A stretch of 64,000 nucleotides of DNA from Oscillospiraceae bacterium (GCA_015068825.1 SVJU01000007.1:1-64000); one strand, 5' to 3'. Shown: positions 33,083-43,815, counted from the stretch's first letter. A program made the numbers and translations. The notes: a model not told the origin generated them from the sequence alone.

Positions 33083-33904
33083 TTAAAGTGATATTACTTT
33101 GTCAATCAGCTTATCAAGCCAATCACCCTCAAAAAGTTCAATCATACCTTTATCGCAGGCTGCAGCAAGTTTTATATCAATCGGAACTTTGCAAACAGTA
33201 TCAATTTCTAAATCTTTTGCAACTTTTTCTACTTTGCTTTCGCCAAAAACTTCAATTTTTTTGTCACAATCAGGACATTTAACATAACTGAAATTTTCTA
33301 CAATACCAACAATTGGAATATTAAGCATTTTAGCCATTTTAACAGCTTTGCCAACTATCATTGAAACCAAATCCTGAGGAGATGTTACAACAATAATTCC
33401 ATCAAGCGGAATTGACTGATAAATTGTAAGTGGTACATCGCCTGTTCCGGGAGGCATATCAATAAACATACAATCAATATTTTCCCAGATAACATCTGTC
33501 CAGAACTGTTTAACAGCACCTGCAATAACAGGACCTCTCCATACAACCGGGTCTGTATCGTTTTCTAAAAGAAGGTTTATGCTCATTACATCAATGCCTG
33601 TTTTGGTTGTTACAGGATATAATCCTTCGCCATCAGACATAGCTTTTTGATTTAAATTAAACATTTTTGGAACAGATGGTCCTGTGATGTCTGCATCTAA
33701 AATAGCAGTTTTAAGACCATTTCTTGCAGATAAAACCGACATAAGACCGGTAACCAATGATTTACCTACGCCGCCTTTACCACTTACTACACCAATAACT
33801 TTTTTAATACTGCTTTTTGCGTGAGGCTTTTCTATAAAGCTTTTTGGGTCTCTTGAAGAACAGTTCTCACTACAGCTTGAACAATCGTGTGTACATTCGC
33901 TCAT
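33083..33904 (-). CDS. mrp: Mrp/NBP35-type iron-sulfur carrier ATPase
   Basis: A 273-residue P-loop protein of the MinD/Mrp family. A deviant Walker A is in VVSGKGGVGKS (residues 41-49). The N-terminal cysteine cluster (C4, C8, C11, C15) resembles that of eukaryotic NBP35. MPPGTGDVPLT and the C-terminal KCPDCDKK motif (CxxC) would hold a bridging 4Fe-4S cluster in the dimer. It helps move Fe-S clusters to apoproteins in the cytoplasm. Start after AGGAG. Adjacent ung is 14 bp upstream and is probably co-transcribed. Confidence 0.92.
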   Translation of the reverse strand: MSECTHDCSSCSENCSSRDPKSFIEKPHAKSSIKKVIGVVSGKGGVGKSLVTGLMSVLSARNGLKTAILDADITGPSVPKMFNLNQKAMSDGEGLYPVTTKTGIDVMSINLLLENDTDPVVWRGPVIAGAVKQFWTDVIWENIDCMFIDMPPGTGDVPLTIYQSIPLDGIIVVTSPQDLVSMIVGKAVKMAKMLNIPIVGIVENFSYVKCPDCDKKIEVFGESKVEKVAKDLEIDTVCKVPIDIKLAAACDKGMIELFEGDWLDKLIDKVISL

Positions 33905-33918
33905 TTTTATTTCTCCTT

Positions 33919-34593
33919 TTATATATTTTCTATTTGCCAGTCAATTGGCTCTTTATTATTTTTTACAAGTATTTCATTTACAGTTTTAAAATGATTGCAA
34001 CCTAAAAATCCTCTGTGTGCAGATAATGGGCTTGGATGTGTTGTTGTTAAAACATAGTGCTTGCTTTTATCGATAAAAAGCGCTTTTTTTGCCGCAAAAC
34101 TACCCCACAAAAGAAAAATTACAGGTTCATTTCTTTCGTTTAAAAGTTTTATAACATTATCGGTAAAAATCTGCCATCCTATATCAGAATGAGAATTTGC
34201 CATATCCTTTCTTACGGTTAAAGATGCGTTCAGAAGAAGCACTCCCTGTCTTGCCCATTTTTCAAGATAACCGTTATTTGGAATATAACATCCTAAAGAT
34301 TTATTTAATTCTTTATAAATATTTACAAGCGACGGCGGTATTGCTATACCCTTTTTTACCGAAAATGCAAGTCCGTGTGCCTGCCCTTCTCCATGATAAG
34401 GGTCTTGTCCTATTATTACCACTTTTGTATCTTTGTATGAAGTCCATTTAAGCGCATTAAAAATATCGTACATTGAAGGATATATTATTCTTTGAGAATA
34501 CTCCTTCTTTAAAAAATCACGAAGTTTTAAATAATATTCTTTTTCAAATTCGCCTAAAAGAATTTCATCCCAATCATTTTCAAACTTAACCAT
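33919..34593 (-). CDS. ung: Uracil-DNA glycosylase, family 1
   Basis: A 224-residue base-excision repair enzyme that removes uracil from DNA. The catalytic block VVIIGQDPYHGEGQAHGLAFSV contains the water-activating Asp. ANSHSDIGWQIFTDNVI and the HPSPLSAHRGFLGCNHF loop, with its catalytic His and minor-groove leucine-type insertion, are intact. Length is normal. Ribosome binding site weak. Sits between mrp and typA. Confidence 0.96.
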   Translation of the reverse strand: MVKFENDWDEILLGEFEKEYYLKLRDFLKKEYSQRIIYPSMYDIFNALKWTSYKDTKVVIIGQDPYHGEGQAHGLAFSVKKGIAIPPSLVNIYKELNKSLGCYIPNNGYLEKWARQGVLLLNASLTVRKDMANSHSDIGWQIFTDNVIKLLNERNEPVIFLLWGSFAAKKALFIDKSKHYVLTTTHPSPLSAHRGFLGCNHFKTVNEILVKNNKEPIDWQIENI

Positions 34594-34617
34594 AACTTAA
34601 AACAAACCTTTCAAAAG

Positions 34618-36435
34618 TTAAATTTTGTTTTTGGCTTTTGCTCTTAATGATTTATCCAAAATTTTCTTTCTTAATCTTAAATGATTTGGTGTTACCTCTA
34701 AAAGTTCATCATCAGCTATAAATTCAATGCACTGTTCAAGTGACATTTCAATATGCGGAACAAGCTTTAATGCGTCATCCGAACCTGCAGCACGAGTATT
34801 TGTAACATGCTTTTTCTTGCATACGTTAACCTCTACATCGCCGCCTCTTGAGTTTTCGCCAACTACCATTCCGCCATAAACTTCAACACCAGGTCCTATA
34901 AACATATTGCCACGCTCCTGAGCGTTAAAAAGACCATAAGTAACACTTGTGCCTGTTTCAAATGCAATTAAAGATCCTCTCTGACGGCTTGCAATTTCAC
35001 CTTTATATTCTTCGTATCCGGCAATAATGTGATTCATTATACCGTTACCTCTTGTGTCTGTCATAAGCTGAGAACGATAGCCTATAAGTCCTCTTGAAGG
35101 AATTTTAAATTCCAAACGTGTATAGCCTGTTGCACTGTTTGTCATATTCATCATCTGCGCTTTTCTTTCGCTTAGTCTGTCTATAACAATACCAACACAG
35201 TCTTCAGGAACATCTATCATTAAAAGTTCAATTGGTTCTACAACCTTGCCGTCAATTTTTTTATTAATTACAACAGGACGTGATACCTGAAATTCGTAGC
35301 CCTGTCTTCTCATTGTTTCAATAAGAACAGATAGATGAAGCTCACCTCGGCCCGATACTTTAAATGCCTCAGCCGAATCGGTTTCTTCAACCTTAAGACT
35401 TACATTTGTTTCCATTTCTTTAAAAAGACGGTCTCTTAAATGTCTTGATGTTACAAAATCGCCATCCTGACCTGCAAACGGAGAGTTATTTACACTAAAT
35501 GTCATAGAAAGTGTAGGCTCATCTATTTCTACAAACGGAAGCGGTTCAACATGCTCGGCATCACAAAGTGTTTCACCAATATTTATTTTACCAAGTCCCG
35601 ATACATTTACAATATCGCCAACCTTAGCCTCTTTGGTTTCTACCCTGTTTAAATCCTGATACTGATAAATTTTTGCTACTTTAACAGTTCTTTGAGTGCC
35701 ATCCTTTGAACATAAAACTGCGCTCTGACCTTCTTTTATTGTTCCTCTTTCTACCCTTCCTAATGCCATTGTACCTTTGTAATCATCGTAATCAATGTTT
35801 GAAATAAGGAACTGAAGCGGTGCATTTTCATCTCCCTCAGGTGCGTTTACAGCCTCTAAAATCATATCAAGTAATGGTTTCATTGTGCCATCGTGCTTAT
35901 CGGGATTTCTTGTAGCATAACCGCCTCTTCCGGAAGCAAAAACAACAGGTGAATTAAACTGTTCTTCGGTTGCATCAAGTTCCAAAAACAGCTCAAGCAC
36001 CTCATCAACAACTTCATAAGGTCTTGCATTTGGTCTGTCTATTTTATTTATAACAATAATAGGCTTTAAATTTAGTGCCAATGCCTTTTTTAACACAAAA
36101 CGGGTTTGTGGCATACAGCCTTCAAAAGCATCTACAAGCACCAAAACACCATCAACCATTTTAAGAACCCTTTCAACTTCACCACCAAAGTCAGCGTGTC
36201 CGGGGGTATCTACAATGTTAATTTTAACACCGTTATAGTTTAAAGAAGTGTTTTTAGAAAGGATTGTAATACCTCTTTCTTTTTCAAGGTCGTTATTATC
36301 CATAACCCTTTCATCAACATGCTGATTTTCTCTGAAAACTCCGCCCTGTTTAAGCATTGCATCAACCAAAGTTGTTTTTCCATGGTCAACATGAGCGATA
36401 ATTGCTATATTTCTCAAATCTTCTCTTTTACTCAT
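34618..36435 (-). CDS. typA: Translational GTPase TypA/BipA
   Basis: A 605-residue ribosome-binding GTPase of the EF-G family. G motifs: [14 protein letters not shown] (G1), RGITILSKN (G2), [12 protein letters not shown] (G3) and [10 protein letters not shown] (G4). Domains II and III and the BipA-specific C-terminal domain ([42 protein letters not shown]) follow. It assists 50S assembly under stress. Start after AAGGAG. A possible promoter (TTGACA-17-TATTCT, 36470-36498) lies upstream. Confidence 0.96.
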   Translation of the reverse strand: MSKREDLRNIAIIAHVDHGKTTLVDAMLKQGGVFRENQHVDERVMDNNDLEKERGITILSKNTSLNYNGVKINIVDTPGHADFGGEVERVLKMVDGVLVLVDAFEGCMPQTRFVLKKALALNLKPIIVINKIDRPNARPYEVVDEVLELFLELDATEEQFNSPVVFASGRGGYATRNPDKHDGTMKPLLDMILEAVNAPEGDENAPLQFLISNIDYDDYKGTMALGRVERGTIKEGQSAVLCSKDGTQRTVKVAKIYQYQDLNRVETKEAKVGDIVNVSGLGKINIGETLCDAEHVEPLPFVEIDEPTLSMTFSVNNSPFAGQDGDFVTSRHLRDRLFKEMETNVSLKVEETDSAEAFKVSGRGELHLSVLIETMRRQGYEFQVSRPVVINKKIDGKVVEPIELLMIDVPEDCVGIVIDRLSERKAQMMNMTNSATGYTRLEFKIPSRGLIGYRSQLMTDTRGNGIMNHIIAGYEEYKGEIASRQRGSLIAFETGTSVTYGLFNAQERGNMFIGPGVEVYGGMVVGENSRGGDVEVNVCKKKHVTNTRAAGSDDALKLVPHIEMSLEQCIEFIADDELLEVTPNHLRLRKKILDKSLRAKAKNKI

Positions 36436-36500
36436 TAAAATTGCTCCTTAACATAATCTACCACATTATAGAATAATACAATTTTTCCCTTATGTCAACA

Positions 36501-36537
36501 AAAAATCCGCCATTTTGTATAAAATAGCGGATTTTTT
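36501..36537 (-). terminator. Terminator of pgi
   Basis: Stem AAAATCCGC-ATTTT and complement, GTAT loop, T run on the minus strand. Confidence 0.88.
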
Positions 36538-36567
36538 AAATAATAAATATCTTATTTTGTATTAAAA

Positions 36568-37905
36568 TTAAAGTCTTGCTTCAAGCGCTTCTTTTTCGCC
36601 TTCATAGCCTGGTTTACCCAAAAGTGCAAACATATTGTTTTTGTATGCTTCAACACCAGGCTGATTAAACGGATTTACTGCTAAAACATATCCGCTTACA
36701 CCACAGGCTTTTTCAAAGAAGTAAACAAGATTTCCAAAATGATAAGCATCAATTTTTGGAATATTAATAACCATATTAGGAACATTTCCGTCTGTATGAG
36801 CTAAAAGTGTACCCTGAAATGCTTTACTGTTTACAAAACCAACGGTTTTTCCTGCAAGGAAGTTAAGACCGTCTATATTGCCTTCGATTTCGTCAATTAC
36901 AATATCATTGTTTGGTGTTTCTACATTAAGAACGGTTTCAAACAAAATTCTTGCACCGTCCTGAATATACTGTCCCATTGAATGAAGGTCAGTTGAGAAG
37001 TTTACAGACGCAGGGAAAAGACCTTTGTTGTCTTTACCTTCGCTCTCACCATAAAGCTGTTTCCACCATTCAGAAAAATACTGAAGACATGGCTCATAGT
37101 TTACCATCATTTCAACGCTTTTGCCTTTTCTTAAAAGAATATTTCTTATAGCAGCATATTTTAAGCAATCGTTTTCTTCGTATTCTTTTTTGTACTCTTC
37201 CATTGCATCATAAGCACCCTTCATCATCATATCAATGTCGATGCCTGCAACTGCGATAGGAAGAAGGCCAACAGCAGTTAAAACAGAAAATCTTCCGCCA
37301 ACATCATCGGGAATAACAAATGTTTCATAACCTTCTTCATCAGAAAGATTTTTAAGTGTTCCTTTAGTTTTGTCTGTTGTTGCAAAAATTCTTTCTTTTG
37401 CGCCTTCTTTGCCATATTTTTTCTCAAGCATTTCTTTAAAAATTCTAAATGCCAAAGCGGGTTCTGTTGTTGTACCGGATTTAGAAATAACATTAACACT
37501 TATATCTTTATCTTTAACAAGATTGATTAAATCGTAAAGGTAATTTGAGCTTATGCTGTTTCCTGCAAATAAAATCTGAGGAGCTTTTCTTTCGTCTTTA
37601 TCCATTAGGTTATAGAAAGAATTAGTAAGCATATCAATGGCAGCTTTTGCACCAAGGTAAGAACCGCCAATACCAATAACAATTAAAACATCCGAATTAT
37701 TTCTTATTTTTTCAGCTGCTTTTTTAATTCTTTCAAATTCTTCTTTATCATAATCAGAAGGAAGTGTAGTCCAGCCTAAAAAGTCAGAACCTGCACCAGT
37801 TTTGTCATTAAGTGTCTTTTGTGCATTTAAAACGGTTGACTTCATATTGGCGATTTCTTCCTCGCTTATAAAATCTTTAACTTTAGAATAATCAAGTTTA
37901 ATCAT
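36568..37905 (-). CDS. pgi: Glucose-6-phosphate isomerase
   Basis: A 445-residue sugar isomerase converting glucose-6-phosphate to fructose-6-phosphate. It has two SIS folds: [18 protein letters not shown] and [17 protein letters not shown]. It also has [14 protein letters not shown], the SIGNATURE-like [16 protein letters not shown] and [12 protein letters not shown] with catalytic Glu/His/Lys context. The ATG at 37905 follows GGAGGAA; nine upstream codons are unlikely. It has its own promoter and terminator. Confidence 0.95.
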   Translation of the reverse strand: MIKLDYSKVKDFISEEEIANMKSTVLNAQKTLNDKTGAGSDFLGWTTLPSDYDKEEFERIKKAAEKIRNNSDVLIVIGIGGSYLGAKAAIDMLTNSFYNLMDKDERKAPQILFAGNSISSNYLYDLINLVKDKDISVNVISKSGTTTEPALAFRIFKEMLEKKYGKEGAKERIFATTDKTKGTLKNLSDEEGYETFVIPDDVGGRFSVLTAVGLLPIAVAGIDIDMMMKGAYDAMEEYKKEYEENDCLKYAAIRNILLRKGKSVEMMVNYEPCLQYFSEWWKQLYGESEGKDNKGLFPASVNFSTDLHSMGQYIQDGARILFETVLNVETPNNDIVIDEIEGNIDGLNFLAGKTVGFVNSKAFQGTLLAHTDGNVPNMVINIPKIDAYHFGNLVYFFEKACGVSGYVLAVNPFNQPGVEAYKNNMFALLGKPGYEGEKEALEARL

Positions 37906-37956
37906 AAAAATTCCTCCATTTGAAAATGTCAAAATGTAATTTTATCTTTTCAAATG

Positions 37957-37985
37957 ATTATACTATCTTTTGTATCATTTGTCAA
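37957..37985 (-). promoter_or_regulatory. Promoter of pgi
   Basis: Minus strand: TTGACA (37980-37985), 17-bp spacer, TATAAT (37957-37962). Both hexamers are consensus. Confidence 0.85.
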
Positions 37986-38004
37986 TTATTTATCAAACAT
38001 TATA

Positions 38005-38997
38005 TTAAACAATTTCGTCTTTTTTATTCCTCTTCATAAGAGACAAAACTGCTTCTTTAGGAGAAAGATTATTAAACAGCACATCATACGCCTTTTCAAC
38101 AATGGGCATTTCTACTTCATATTTTTTTGAAAGCTCGTATGCAGCGCCTGCAGAATAAACTCCCTCAACAACCATATGCACCTTTTCAAGTGCTTCATTT
38201 AAGGTATTGCCCTGACCAATAAGTATTCCTGCGCGTCTGTTTCTTGAGTGCATACTTGTGCAGGTAACAATAAGGTCACCAATACCTGTAAGACCGTAAA
38301 ATGTAGACTCTTTTGCACCCATTTTAACACCAAGACGCGAAATTTCTTTTATTCCTCTTGTCATAAGTGCCGCTTTTGTGTTGTCACCAAAGCCTATTCC
38401 GTCGGTAATGCCTGCACAAAGTGCAATAACATTTTTAAGCGCACCGCCTATTTCAACGCCCAAAATATCATCGTTTGTATAAACCCTGAAATATGGACAC
38501 ATAAAAACTTCCTGAATATATTCAGCAACCTTTAAATCTTTGCATGCCACAACACAGGTTGTAGGAACTTTTTTTGCAACCTCTTCTGCATGAGAAGGAC
38601 CAGATAGAGCTGCAACCGGTGAAGAAGGTATTTCTTCTTCTACAATCTGAGATAAAGTTTTGAGTGTTTTATCCTCTAATCCTTTTGATAAAATAACAAT
38701 CGGAGTATTATTTTTTATATGTGGAGCCATTTTTTTTGCAGTATCTCTTATAACTCTTGAAGGTGATACAAGAACAATCAGATCCTTATCGGCTACGCAC
38801 GATATATCAGAAGTAAGTTTTATTTTTTCATCTATTTTAATTCCAGGTAAAAATTCTTTGTTTTCACCATCATTTTGTATAGCATCGCATTCTTCTTGCT
38901 TCCATGACCAAAGGGTTACATTGTAGCCTTTATCATTAAGCAAAACTGCAATTGCTGTACCCCAGCTTCCAGAGCCGACAACAGTTATTTTTTTCAA
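38005..38997 (-). CDS. gpsA: Glycerol-3-phosphate dehydrogenase [NAD(P)+]
   Basis: A 330-residue enzyme reducing dihydroxyacetone phosphate to sn-glycerol-3-phosphate, the backbone precursor of phospholipids. It has an N-terminal Rossmann motif VVGSGSWGTAIA, SLxGPS-type ALSGPSHAEEV, catalytic Lys in GGALKNVIALCAGI, and SNFTGL-like YGLTGIGDLIVTC. The TTG start at 38997 is chosen because GGGG lies 8 bases upstream; the GTG at 39006 overlaps the ribosome binding site. It directly follows plsY, whose product uses the glycerol-3-phosphate. Confidence 0.95.
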   Translation of the reverse strand: MKKITVVGSGSWGTAIAVLLNDKGYNVTLWSWKQEECDAIQNDGENKEFLPGIKIDEKIKLTSDISCVADKDLIVLVSPSRVIRDTAKKMAPHIKNNTPIVILSKGLEDKTLKTLSQIVEEEIPSSPVAALSGPSHAEEVAKKVPTTCVVACKDLKVAEYIQEVFMCPYFRVYTNDDILGVEIGGALKNVIALCAGITDGIGFGDNTKAALMTRGIKEISRLGVKMGAKESTFYGLTGIGDLIVTCTSMHSRNRRAGILIGQGNTLNEALEKVHMVVEGVYSAGAAYELSKKYEVEMPIVEKAYDVLFNNLSPKEAVLSLMKRNKKDEIV

Positions 38998-39002
38998 AGC
39001 CT

Positions 39003-39644
39003 TCACCCCTTCTTTTTTTCGCCAAGCTTAGACTCCTCACCCTTTATAAGTCTTTTAATATTAGATGTATGCCTTAAAATCAAAAGAAGTCCTAAAACAA
39101 AGCATAAAACAATAAACCATATATCATTTCTTCGAAGTATAACCGATAAAATAATTACAATTAAAGCACCTGTGACAGATCCTAAAGACACATATTTTGA
39201 AATAGCCATAATACTGATTGATACAACAAGTGCAATAAGACCGATTACAGGATCGAGCATTATTATAACAGTTACACTTGTTAAAACGCCTTTACCGCCT
39301 TTAAAACGGAAATATAACGGATAATTATGCCCCAAAACTGCACAAAGTGCCGATACATACATTATTACCCGAATAAAATGCGCATCTACATTAAATACCG
39401 GGCAAATAAGCATTGCCAAAACAACTGCAACAACACCCTTTAAAGCATCGCCTAAAACAGTTATCAAAGCTGCTTTTTTACCATAAGTTCTTAATACATT
39501 TGTTGCGCCTGCATTACCGCTTCCATGATTTCTTACATCATCTTTATAAATTAATTCAGATACTAAAATGCCTGTGTTTATACTTCCTATCAAATAAGAA
39601 ACTGCCGCAAAAATAAGTGTGAGAAATAAAACTGTATTACTCAT
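39003..39644 (-). CDS. plsY: Acyl-phosphate:glycerol-3-phosphate acyltransferase
   Basis: A 213-residue membrane enzyme with about five helices making lysophosphatidic acid. Conserved loops: SINTGILVSEL, the motif HGSGNAGATNVLRTYGKKAA, and GHNYPLYFRFKGGKGV. A basic C-terminal tail follows. ATG 39644 follows AAAGGGG and overlaps the der stop by 8 bases, indicating translational coupling. Forms a lipid-precursor pair with gpsA. Confidence 0.95.
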   Translation of the reverse strand: MSNTVLFLTLIFAAVSYLIGSINTGILVSELIYKDDVRNHGSGNAGATNVLRTYGKKAALITVLGDALKGVVAVVLAMLICPVFNVDAHFIRVIMYVSALCAVLGHNYPLYFRFKGGKGVLTSVTVIIMLDPVIGLIALVVSISIMAISKYVSLGSVTGALIVIILSVILRRNDIWFIVLCFVLGLLLILRHTSNIKRLIKGEESKLGEKKKG

Positions 39645-40965
39645 CTTTTTCGCCCCTTTCACGGATAATAAACTTAACAGGCGTACCTGTTAATGAAAAT
39701 GTTTCGCGAATTTTATTTTCAATATATCGGACATACGAAAAATGAGCAAGCTCTTTATCGTTTACAAACAAAATGAATGTGGGCGGACGGGTAGAAGCCT
39801 GAGTGATATAGTAAATTTTAAGCCTTCTTCCTTTATCTGACGGAGGCTGAACCATACTTACCGCTTCGTTTAAAACATCATTTAATACACCTGTTGGAAT
39901 TCTTACTGCGTTTTGGGCATTTACAAATCTTATAAGGTCAAAAAGCTTGTTCATTCTAAGACCTGTAAGTGCCGAAACAAATTCAGACGGTGCATACTGC
40001 ATAAAAGGAAGACCATTTAAAACATCTGTTTTAAAGTTTTTCATTGTGTTTGTTTCTTTTTCAACCAAATCCCATTTATTAACAACAACAATACTTGCTT
40101 TACCTGCGTTATGAGCATATCCTGCAATTTTTGAATCCTGTTCAGTTACACCCTCGGTTGCATCAATAAGCATTAAAACAACATCGCATCTATCGATTGC
40201 AGCAAGTGAACGGATAACACTGTAACGCTCAATATTTTCGTCTATTTTACCTTTTTTACGCATACCCGCAGTATCAACAAAAAGGTATTTTTGTCCGTCA
40301 CGCTCATAATAAGTATCAATTGCATCTCTTGTTGTACCTGCAATATTACTTACAATTACTCTTTCTTCGCCAAGTATTTTGTTTATAAGTGAAGATTTAC
40401 CTACATTTGGTTTACCTATAACTGCAACTTTTATAATATCCTCTTCAACATCGTCAACAACATTAAAATCAACATAAGAATACGCCTTATCAAGAAGGTC
40501 GCCCACACCAAGACCGTGAGTTGATGAAATTGCAATAGGCTCATCAAGACCAAGATTGAAAAATTCATAATACTCCATTGGAACATCCCCTGGAGAATCC
40601 GCTTTATTACAAAGAAGGATTACTGGCTTTTTTGATTTTTTTAGCATTGTTGCAACATCCATATCAGCTGCAGTAAGTCCGTCTTTTATATCCACCATAA
40701 AAAATATTACATCTGCCATATCAATAGCAATTGATGCCTGAGCACGCATCTGATTTAAAATAACATCATCTTTTTTTGGCTCAATACCGCCTGTATCAAT
40801 AAGCACAAATTTATGACCATTCCATTCGCCGTCGGCATAAATTCTGTCTCTTGTAACACCGGGAGTATCTTCTACAATAGAAATTCTCTGCCCGATAATT
40901 TTGTTAAACAAGGTAGATTTACCAACATTTGGTCTTCCTACAATTGCAAAAACCGGTTTTGCCAT
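39637..40965 (-). CDS. der: Ribosome-associated GTPase Der (EngA)
   Basis: A 442-residue 50S assembly factor with two tandem GTPase domains and a KH-like domain. First domain GRPNVGKSTLFNK and DTGGIEP with NKAD; second GKPNVGKSSLINK, DTAGMRKKGKI and NKWDL; C-terminal KH part TPVKFIIRERGE. Length matches the family. AAAGGAG precedes the ATG. Upstream DUF512 gene is 16 bp away. Confidence 0.97.
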   Translation of the reverse strand: MAKPVFAIVGRPNVGKSTLFNKIIGQRISIVEDTPGVTRDRIYADGEWNGHKFVLIDTGGIEPKKDDVILNQMRAQASIAIDMADVIFFMVDIKDGLTAADMDVATMLKKSKKPVILLCNKADSPGDVPMEYYEFFNLGLDEPIAISSTHGLGVGDLLDKAYSYVDFNVVDDVEEDIIKVAVIGKPNVGKSSLINKILGEERVIVSNIAGTTRDAIDTYYERDGQKYLFVDTAGMRKKGKIDENIERYSVIRSLAAIDRCDVVLMLIDATEGVTEQDSKIAGYAHNAGKASIVVVNKWDLVEKETNTMKNFKTDVLNGLPFMQYAPSEFVSALTGLRMNKLFDLIRFVNAQNAVRIPTGVLNDVLNEAVSMVQPPSDKGRRLKIYYITQASTRPPTFILFVNDKELAHFSYVRYIENKIRETFSLTGTPVKFIIRERGEKDE

Positions 40966-40981
40966 AAAAATCGCTCCTTTC

Positions 40982-42286
40982 CTACATCATCAAACATTCC
41001 AGAAAGTCATACCCATCATTTTTAACAAGCACAACTTTAACATTAAGTTCTTTTTCTACATCACCAATTGTTACATCGTCTAAAAACAAATCACTGCCTT
41101 CTTTTATCATACTGTCGGATAACAAAAGAATTTCACCAATATCCCTGCCTTTAAGCTCATTTATAATATCGCATCCGCACAAAAGACCTGTAACAGTAAT
41201 TTTATTTCCAAAAAAATTATTTTTTATTTTTATAACTTCGGTATTTACATCACATTTTTGTGATGCATCCAAAACAAATTTATTTATATAATCGTAAGCA
41301 ATAAAAGATGTTGCAACTGTTTTTTTTGTGCATTTTACATCTTTTTCTTTTGTTTCACAGAGTGCATCATAAAACTCTTTTTTAAATGATGCCATAAGTC
41401 CTACACCGTTTTCTATCTGCGGAAACTGTTCATAATGTTCAAAATCAGGAAGCGGAATATCTGCATTAATATAAAATTCATCTGCAAGATAAACAAGGCT
41501 TGTTCCCAGTTCTTTTTTAAATTCGTTTTGAATAGGTGTAATTAAATCTATTACCTCTTTTGATGCTTCTTTATTAAAGCCTTCTAATTTATAAAGATTA
41601 TCTCTGTAATCGGTAAGCCCTACAGGAACAATGGAAACACTCAAAACATTAGGAAACAGATTTTTTAAATCATAAACCGACTTAACAAGATTTTCTTTAT
41701 CGTTAATGCCTTTGCACAAAACAATCTGGCAATTCATCAAAATTCCGCCTTCTTTAAAACGCATCATAATATCAAGAAGATTATCAGCAAAGCGGTTATT
41801 CAACATTTTCTTTCTTAATTCACCATCGGTTGTATGAACAGATATATTTATAGGGCTTATTTTAAGATTGATTATTCTTTGAATATCATTCTCAGACAAG
41901 TTTGTAAGAGTAACATAATTTCCCTGTAAAAACGAAAGTCTTACATCGTCATCTTTAAAATGCATTGTATCGCGCATATTTGGAGGAAGCTGATCCATAA
42001 AGCAGAAAATACACTTGTTACGACATTCTTTCGGTGAGTCGATAAGCTGATTTTCAAATTCAACACCAAATGTTTCAAAATAATCGTTATAAATTTCTAT
42101 TTCTTCAATGTCACCGTTTTTCTTTTCAACAGTTATAACATAATAATCATTTGATGTAAGATATTTAAAATCAAGAAAATCGCCGATTTCTTTTCCATCG
42201 ACTTTTCTTATGATATCGCCTTTTTCAATATACGCATCATAGGCTATTGAATTTTCAATTACATTTTTAACCTTTGCTACGCCCAT
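40982..42286 (-). CDS. DUF512 radical-SAM-like iron-sulfur protein
   Basis: A 434-residue member of the DUF512 family, conserved in Clostridia next to der. It has an N-terminal PDZ-like domain (SIAYDAYIEKGDIIRKVDGKEI, about 12-35), then a radical SAM-type cluster motif CRNKCIFCFMDQLP with CxxxCxxC spacing. A TIM-barrel part follows (LSFLQGNYVTLTNL, SVHTTDGELRKKML, GINDKENL), then a family-specific C-terminal domain with VTGLLCGCDIINEL. The substrate is unknown. The ribosome binding site is AAAGGT. Confidence 0.88.
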   Translation of the reverse strand: MGVAKVKNVIENSIAYDAYIEKGDIIRKVDGKEIGDFLDFKYLTSNDYYVITVEKKNGDIEEIEIYNDYFETFGVEFENQLIDSPKECRNKCIFCFMDQLPPNMRDTMHFKDDDVRLSFLQGNYVTLTNLSENDIQRIINLKISPINISVHTTDGELRKKMLNNRFADNLLDIMMRFKEGGILMNCQIVLCKGINDKENLVKSVYDLKNLFPNVLSVSIVPVGLTDYRDNLYKLEGFNKEASKEVIDLITPIQNEFKKELGTSLVYLADEFYINADIPLPDFEHYEQFPQIENGVGLMASFKKEFYDALCETKEKDVKCTKKTVATSFIAYDYINKFVLDASQKCDVNTEVIKIKNNFFGNKITVTGLLCGCDIINELKGRDIGEILLLSDSMIKEGSDLFLDDVTIGDVEKELNVKVVLVKNDGYDFLECLMM

Positions 42287-42305
42287 AAAAATTTACCTTT
42301 CTTAT

Positions 42306-42953
42306 CTATAAAAGATAATTTCTTAAATCATTTACAGAATCCAAAATAGCTATAGATTCATATTCCTTTAATTCTTCCTTTTCGCCATATCCGTAAGATA
42401 CACTAATTGCATCAATGCCCACTTTTTTTGCACCTATTAAATCGTAACGAGTATCGCCTATGAGAACAGCATCGTTTTTGTCCTTTATACCCATTTTTGA
42501 AATTGCATACTCAATAACCTTATCCTTTGATGCACGGCTTGAATCGAGTGAAGCGCCGAAAACAGCATCAAAATGCTTTGAAAGGTTAAAATAATCCATT
42601 ATAATTTTGCATTGTTCTTCTGGTTTTGATGAAGCAGTAATAAGTATATATCCTTTATTTTTAAGGTCATAAACAAGCTCATAAATTCCATCATAAAGTC
42701 TGTTTTCCTGAGTTATACCATGTTTTAAAAATCTTTCTCGATAAAATGCAACTGCATCTATTGCATCTTTCTCGCTAAAATTAAAAAGCTTCATAAATGA
42801 ATCCTTTAATGGCGGACCGACTATATCAAGCGGAACATTATCACACTTTATGCCATACTTTAAAAGAGCATATTTGAATGAATTTAATATGCCTTCTTTT
42901 GAATCGGTAAGTGTGCCGTCTATATCAAATATAAGATATTTATAGTTTACCAT
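42306..42953 (-). CDS. HAD-family phosphatase (phosphoglycolate phosphatase-like)
   Basis: A 215-residue HAD hydrolase of the subfamily IA type. The nucleophile motif is FDIDGTLTDSKEG (Asp9, Asp11), motif II TASSKP, motif III Lys in SRASKDKVI and motif IV IGDTRYDLIGAKKVG. A four-helix cap follows motif I. Family members hydrolyse phosphoglycolate, nucleotides or sugar phosphates; the substrate is not set. Sits between rpmF and the DUF512 gene. Confidence 0.85.
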   Translation of the reverse strand: MVNYKYLIFDIDGTLTDSKEGILNSFKYALLKYGIKCDNVPLDIVGPPLKDSFMKLFNFSEKDAIDAVAFYRERFLKHGITQENRLYDGIYELVYDLKNKGYILITASSKPEEQCKIIMDYFNLSKHFDAVFGASLDSSRASKDKVIEYAISKMGIKDKNDAVLIGDTRYDLIGAKKVGIDAISVSYGYGEKEELKEYESIAILDSVNDLRNYLL

Positions 42954-42983
42954 ACTTCACCTTTTAAAACCTTTAAATAGTAC

Positions 42984-43014
42984 AAAAGCAACCCACCCCA
43001 AAAGGACAGGTTGC
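42984..43014 (-). terminator. Possible terminator after rpmF
   Basis: Six-pair stem GGCAACC/GGTTGC with an imperfect inner part and a short T tract on the minus strand. Partial readthrough into the HAD gene is likely. Confidence 0.5.
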
Positions 43015-43036
43015 CGTTTTCGCCAAAATTTAGATA

Positions 43037-43213
43037 TTATTGAGCTTTTACAACTTCGCTGTCTTTGTAGTAACCGCAAGCTTTGCAAGCTCTATGTGGT
43101 AATTTAAATTCCTGACATTTCGGACATTTTACCAAACCGGGTAATGCTAATTTCCAGTTCGCTCTTCTTTTATTTTTTCTGGCTTTTGATGTTTTTCTCT
43201 TAGGTACTGCCAA
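43037..43213 (-). CDS. rpmF: 50S ribosomal protein L32
   Basis: A 58-residue ribosomal protein. N-terminal [17 protein letters not shown] and a four-cysteine zinc ribbon (CPKC at 30-33 and CKAC at 43-46). TTG is the start, preceded by GGAGGTG; the reading has no ATG alternative. It follows yceD, the near-universal yceD-rpmF pair. Confidence 0.97.
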   Translation of the reverse strand: MAVPKRKTSKARKNKRRANWKLALPGLVKCPKCQEFKLPHRACKACGYYKDSEVVKAQ

Positions 43214-43257
43214 TGTTTACACCTCCTAAAAAATACTGCTTTAAAAGCTATAAGTAA

Positions 43258-43749
43258 TTATTTCTTAAATTTTAAAAGTGCTGACAAACGAGGGTCGATA
43301 TTATTATCTTCACATTTGCATTCACCTTCGTTTAAATTCTGTCCACATTCCTGACAAAGACCCTTACAGGACTCTTTGCAAGTAAAACTTATCGGAAGAT
43401 TCATATACAAGTTATCAAAAACAACATCGGTTAAGTTGATTTGGTTTCCTTCCAGAGGAATTACCAATTCGTCTGCACTATTTTTAACAAATCTTTCTGA
43501 AATTTCAAAGGGAAAATCAACATTAAATTCACAAAGGCAACGTGCGCAAACTGTTTTAAATGAACAATCCACACTCGCATTTAAAACAAACTCGCCACCA
43601 CCGACATTTTCAACAGTTCCATAAGCAATGATATTTTTGTCAAATACAAGGTCATTACCGTTGAATGAAATTTTGTCCGCTTCAAGCTCATGCTCAAATT
43701 TAAGACTCATTCCTTCTGATGTCATAATTTGTGAGATATCAATATTCAT
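43258..43749 (-). CDS. yceD: YceD-family protein (DUF177)
   Basis: A 163-residue DUF177 protein. It has CARCLCEFNVDFPFE, a family-typical Cys pair, and a C-terminal set of cysteines (CKESCKGLCQECGQNLNEGECKCE) likely to bind zinc. It is linked to large-subunit rRNA processing through its constant pairing with rpmF. ATG 43749 follows GAGGTGG; five earlier codons in the ORF include that ribosome binding site. Confidence 0.93.
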   Translation of the reverse strand: MNIDISQIMTSEGMSLKFEHELEADKISFNGNDLVFDKNIIAYGTVENVGGGEFVLNASVDCSFKTVCARCLCEFNVDFPFEISERFVKNSADELVIPLEGNQINLTDVVFDNLYMNLPISFTCKESCKGLCQECGQNLNEGECKCEDNNIDPRLSALLKFKK

Positions 43750-43815
43750 AATCCACCTCGACATAACAAATCAATTATACATATTTATACTCAATTTGTC
43801 AAGATTTTTTAATAA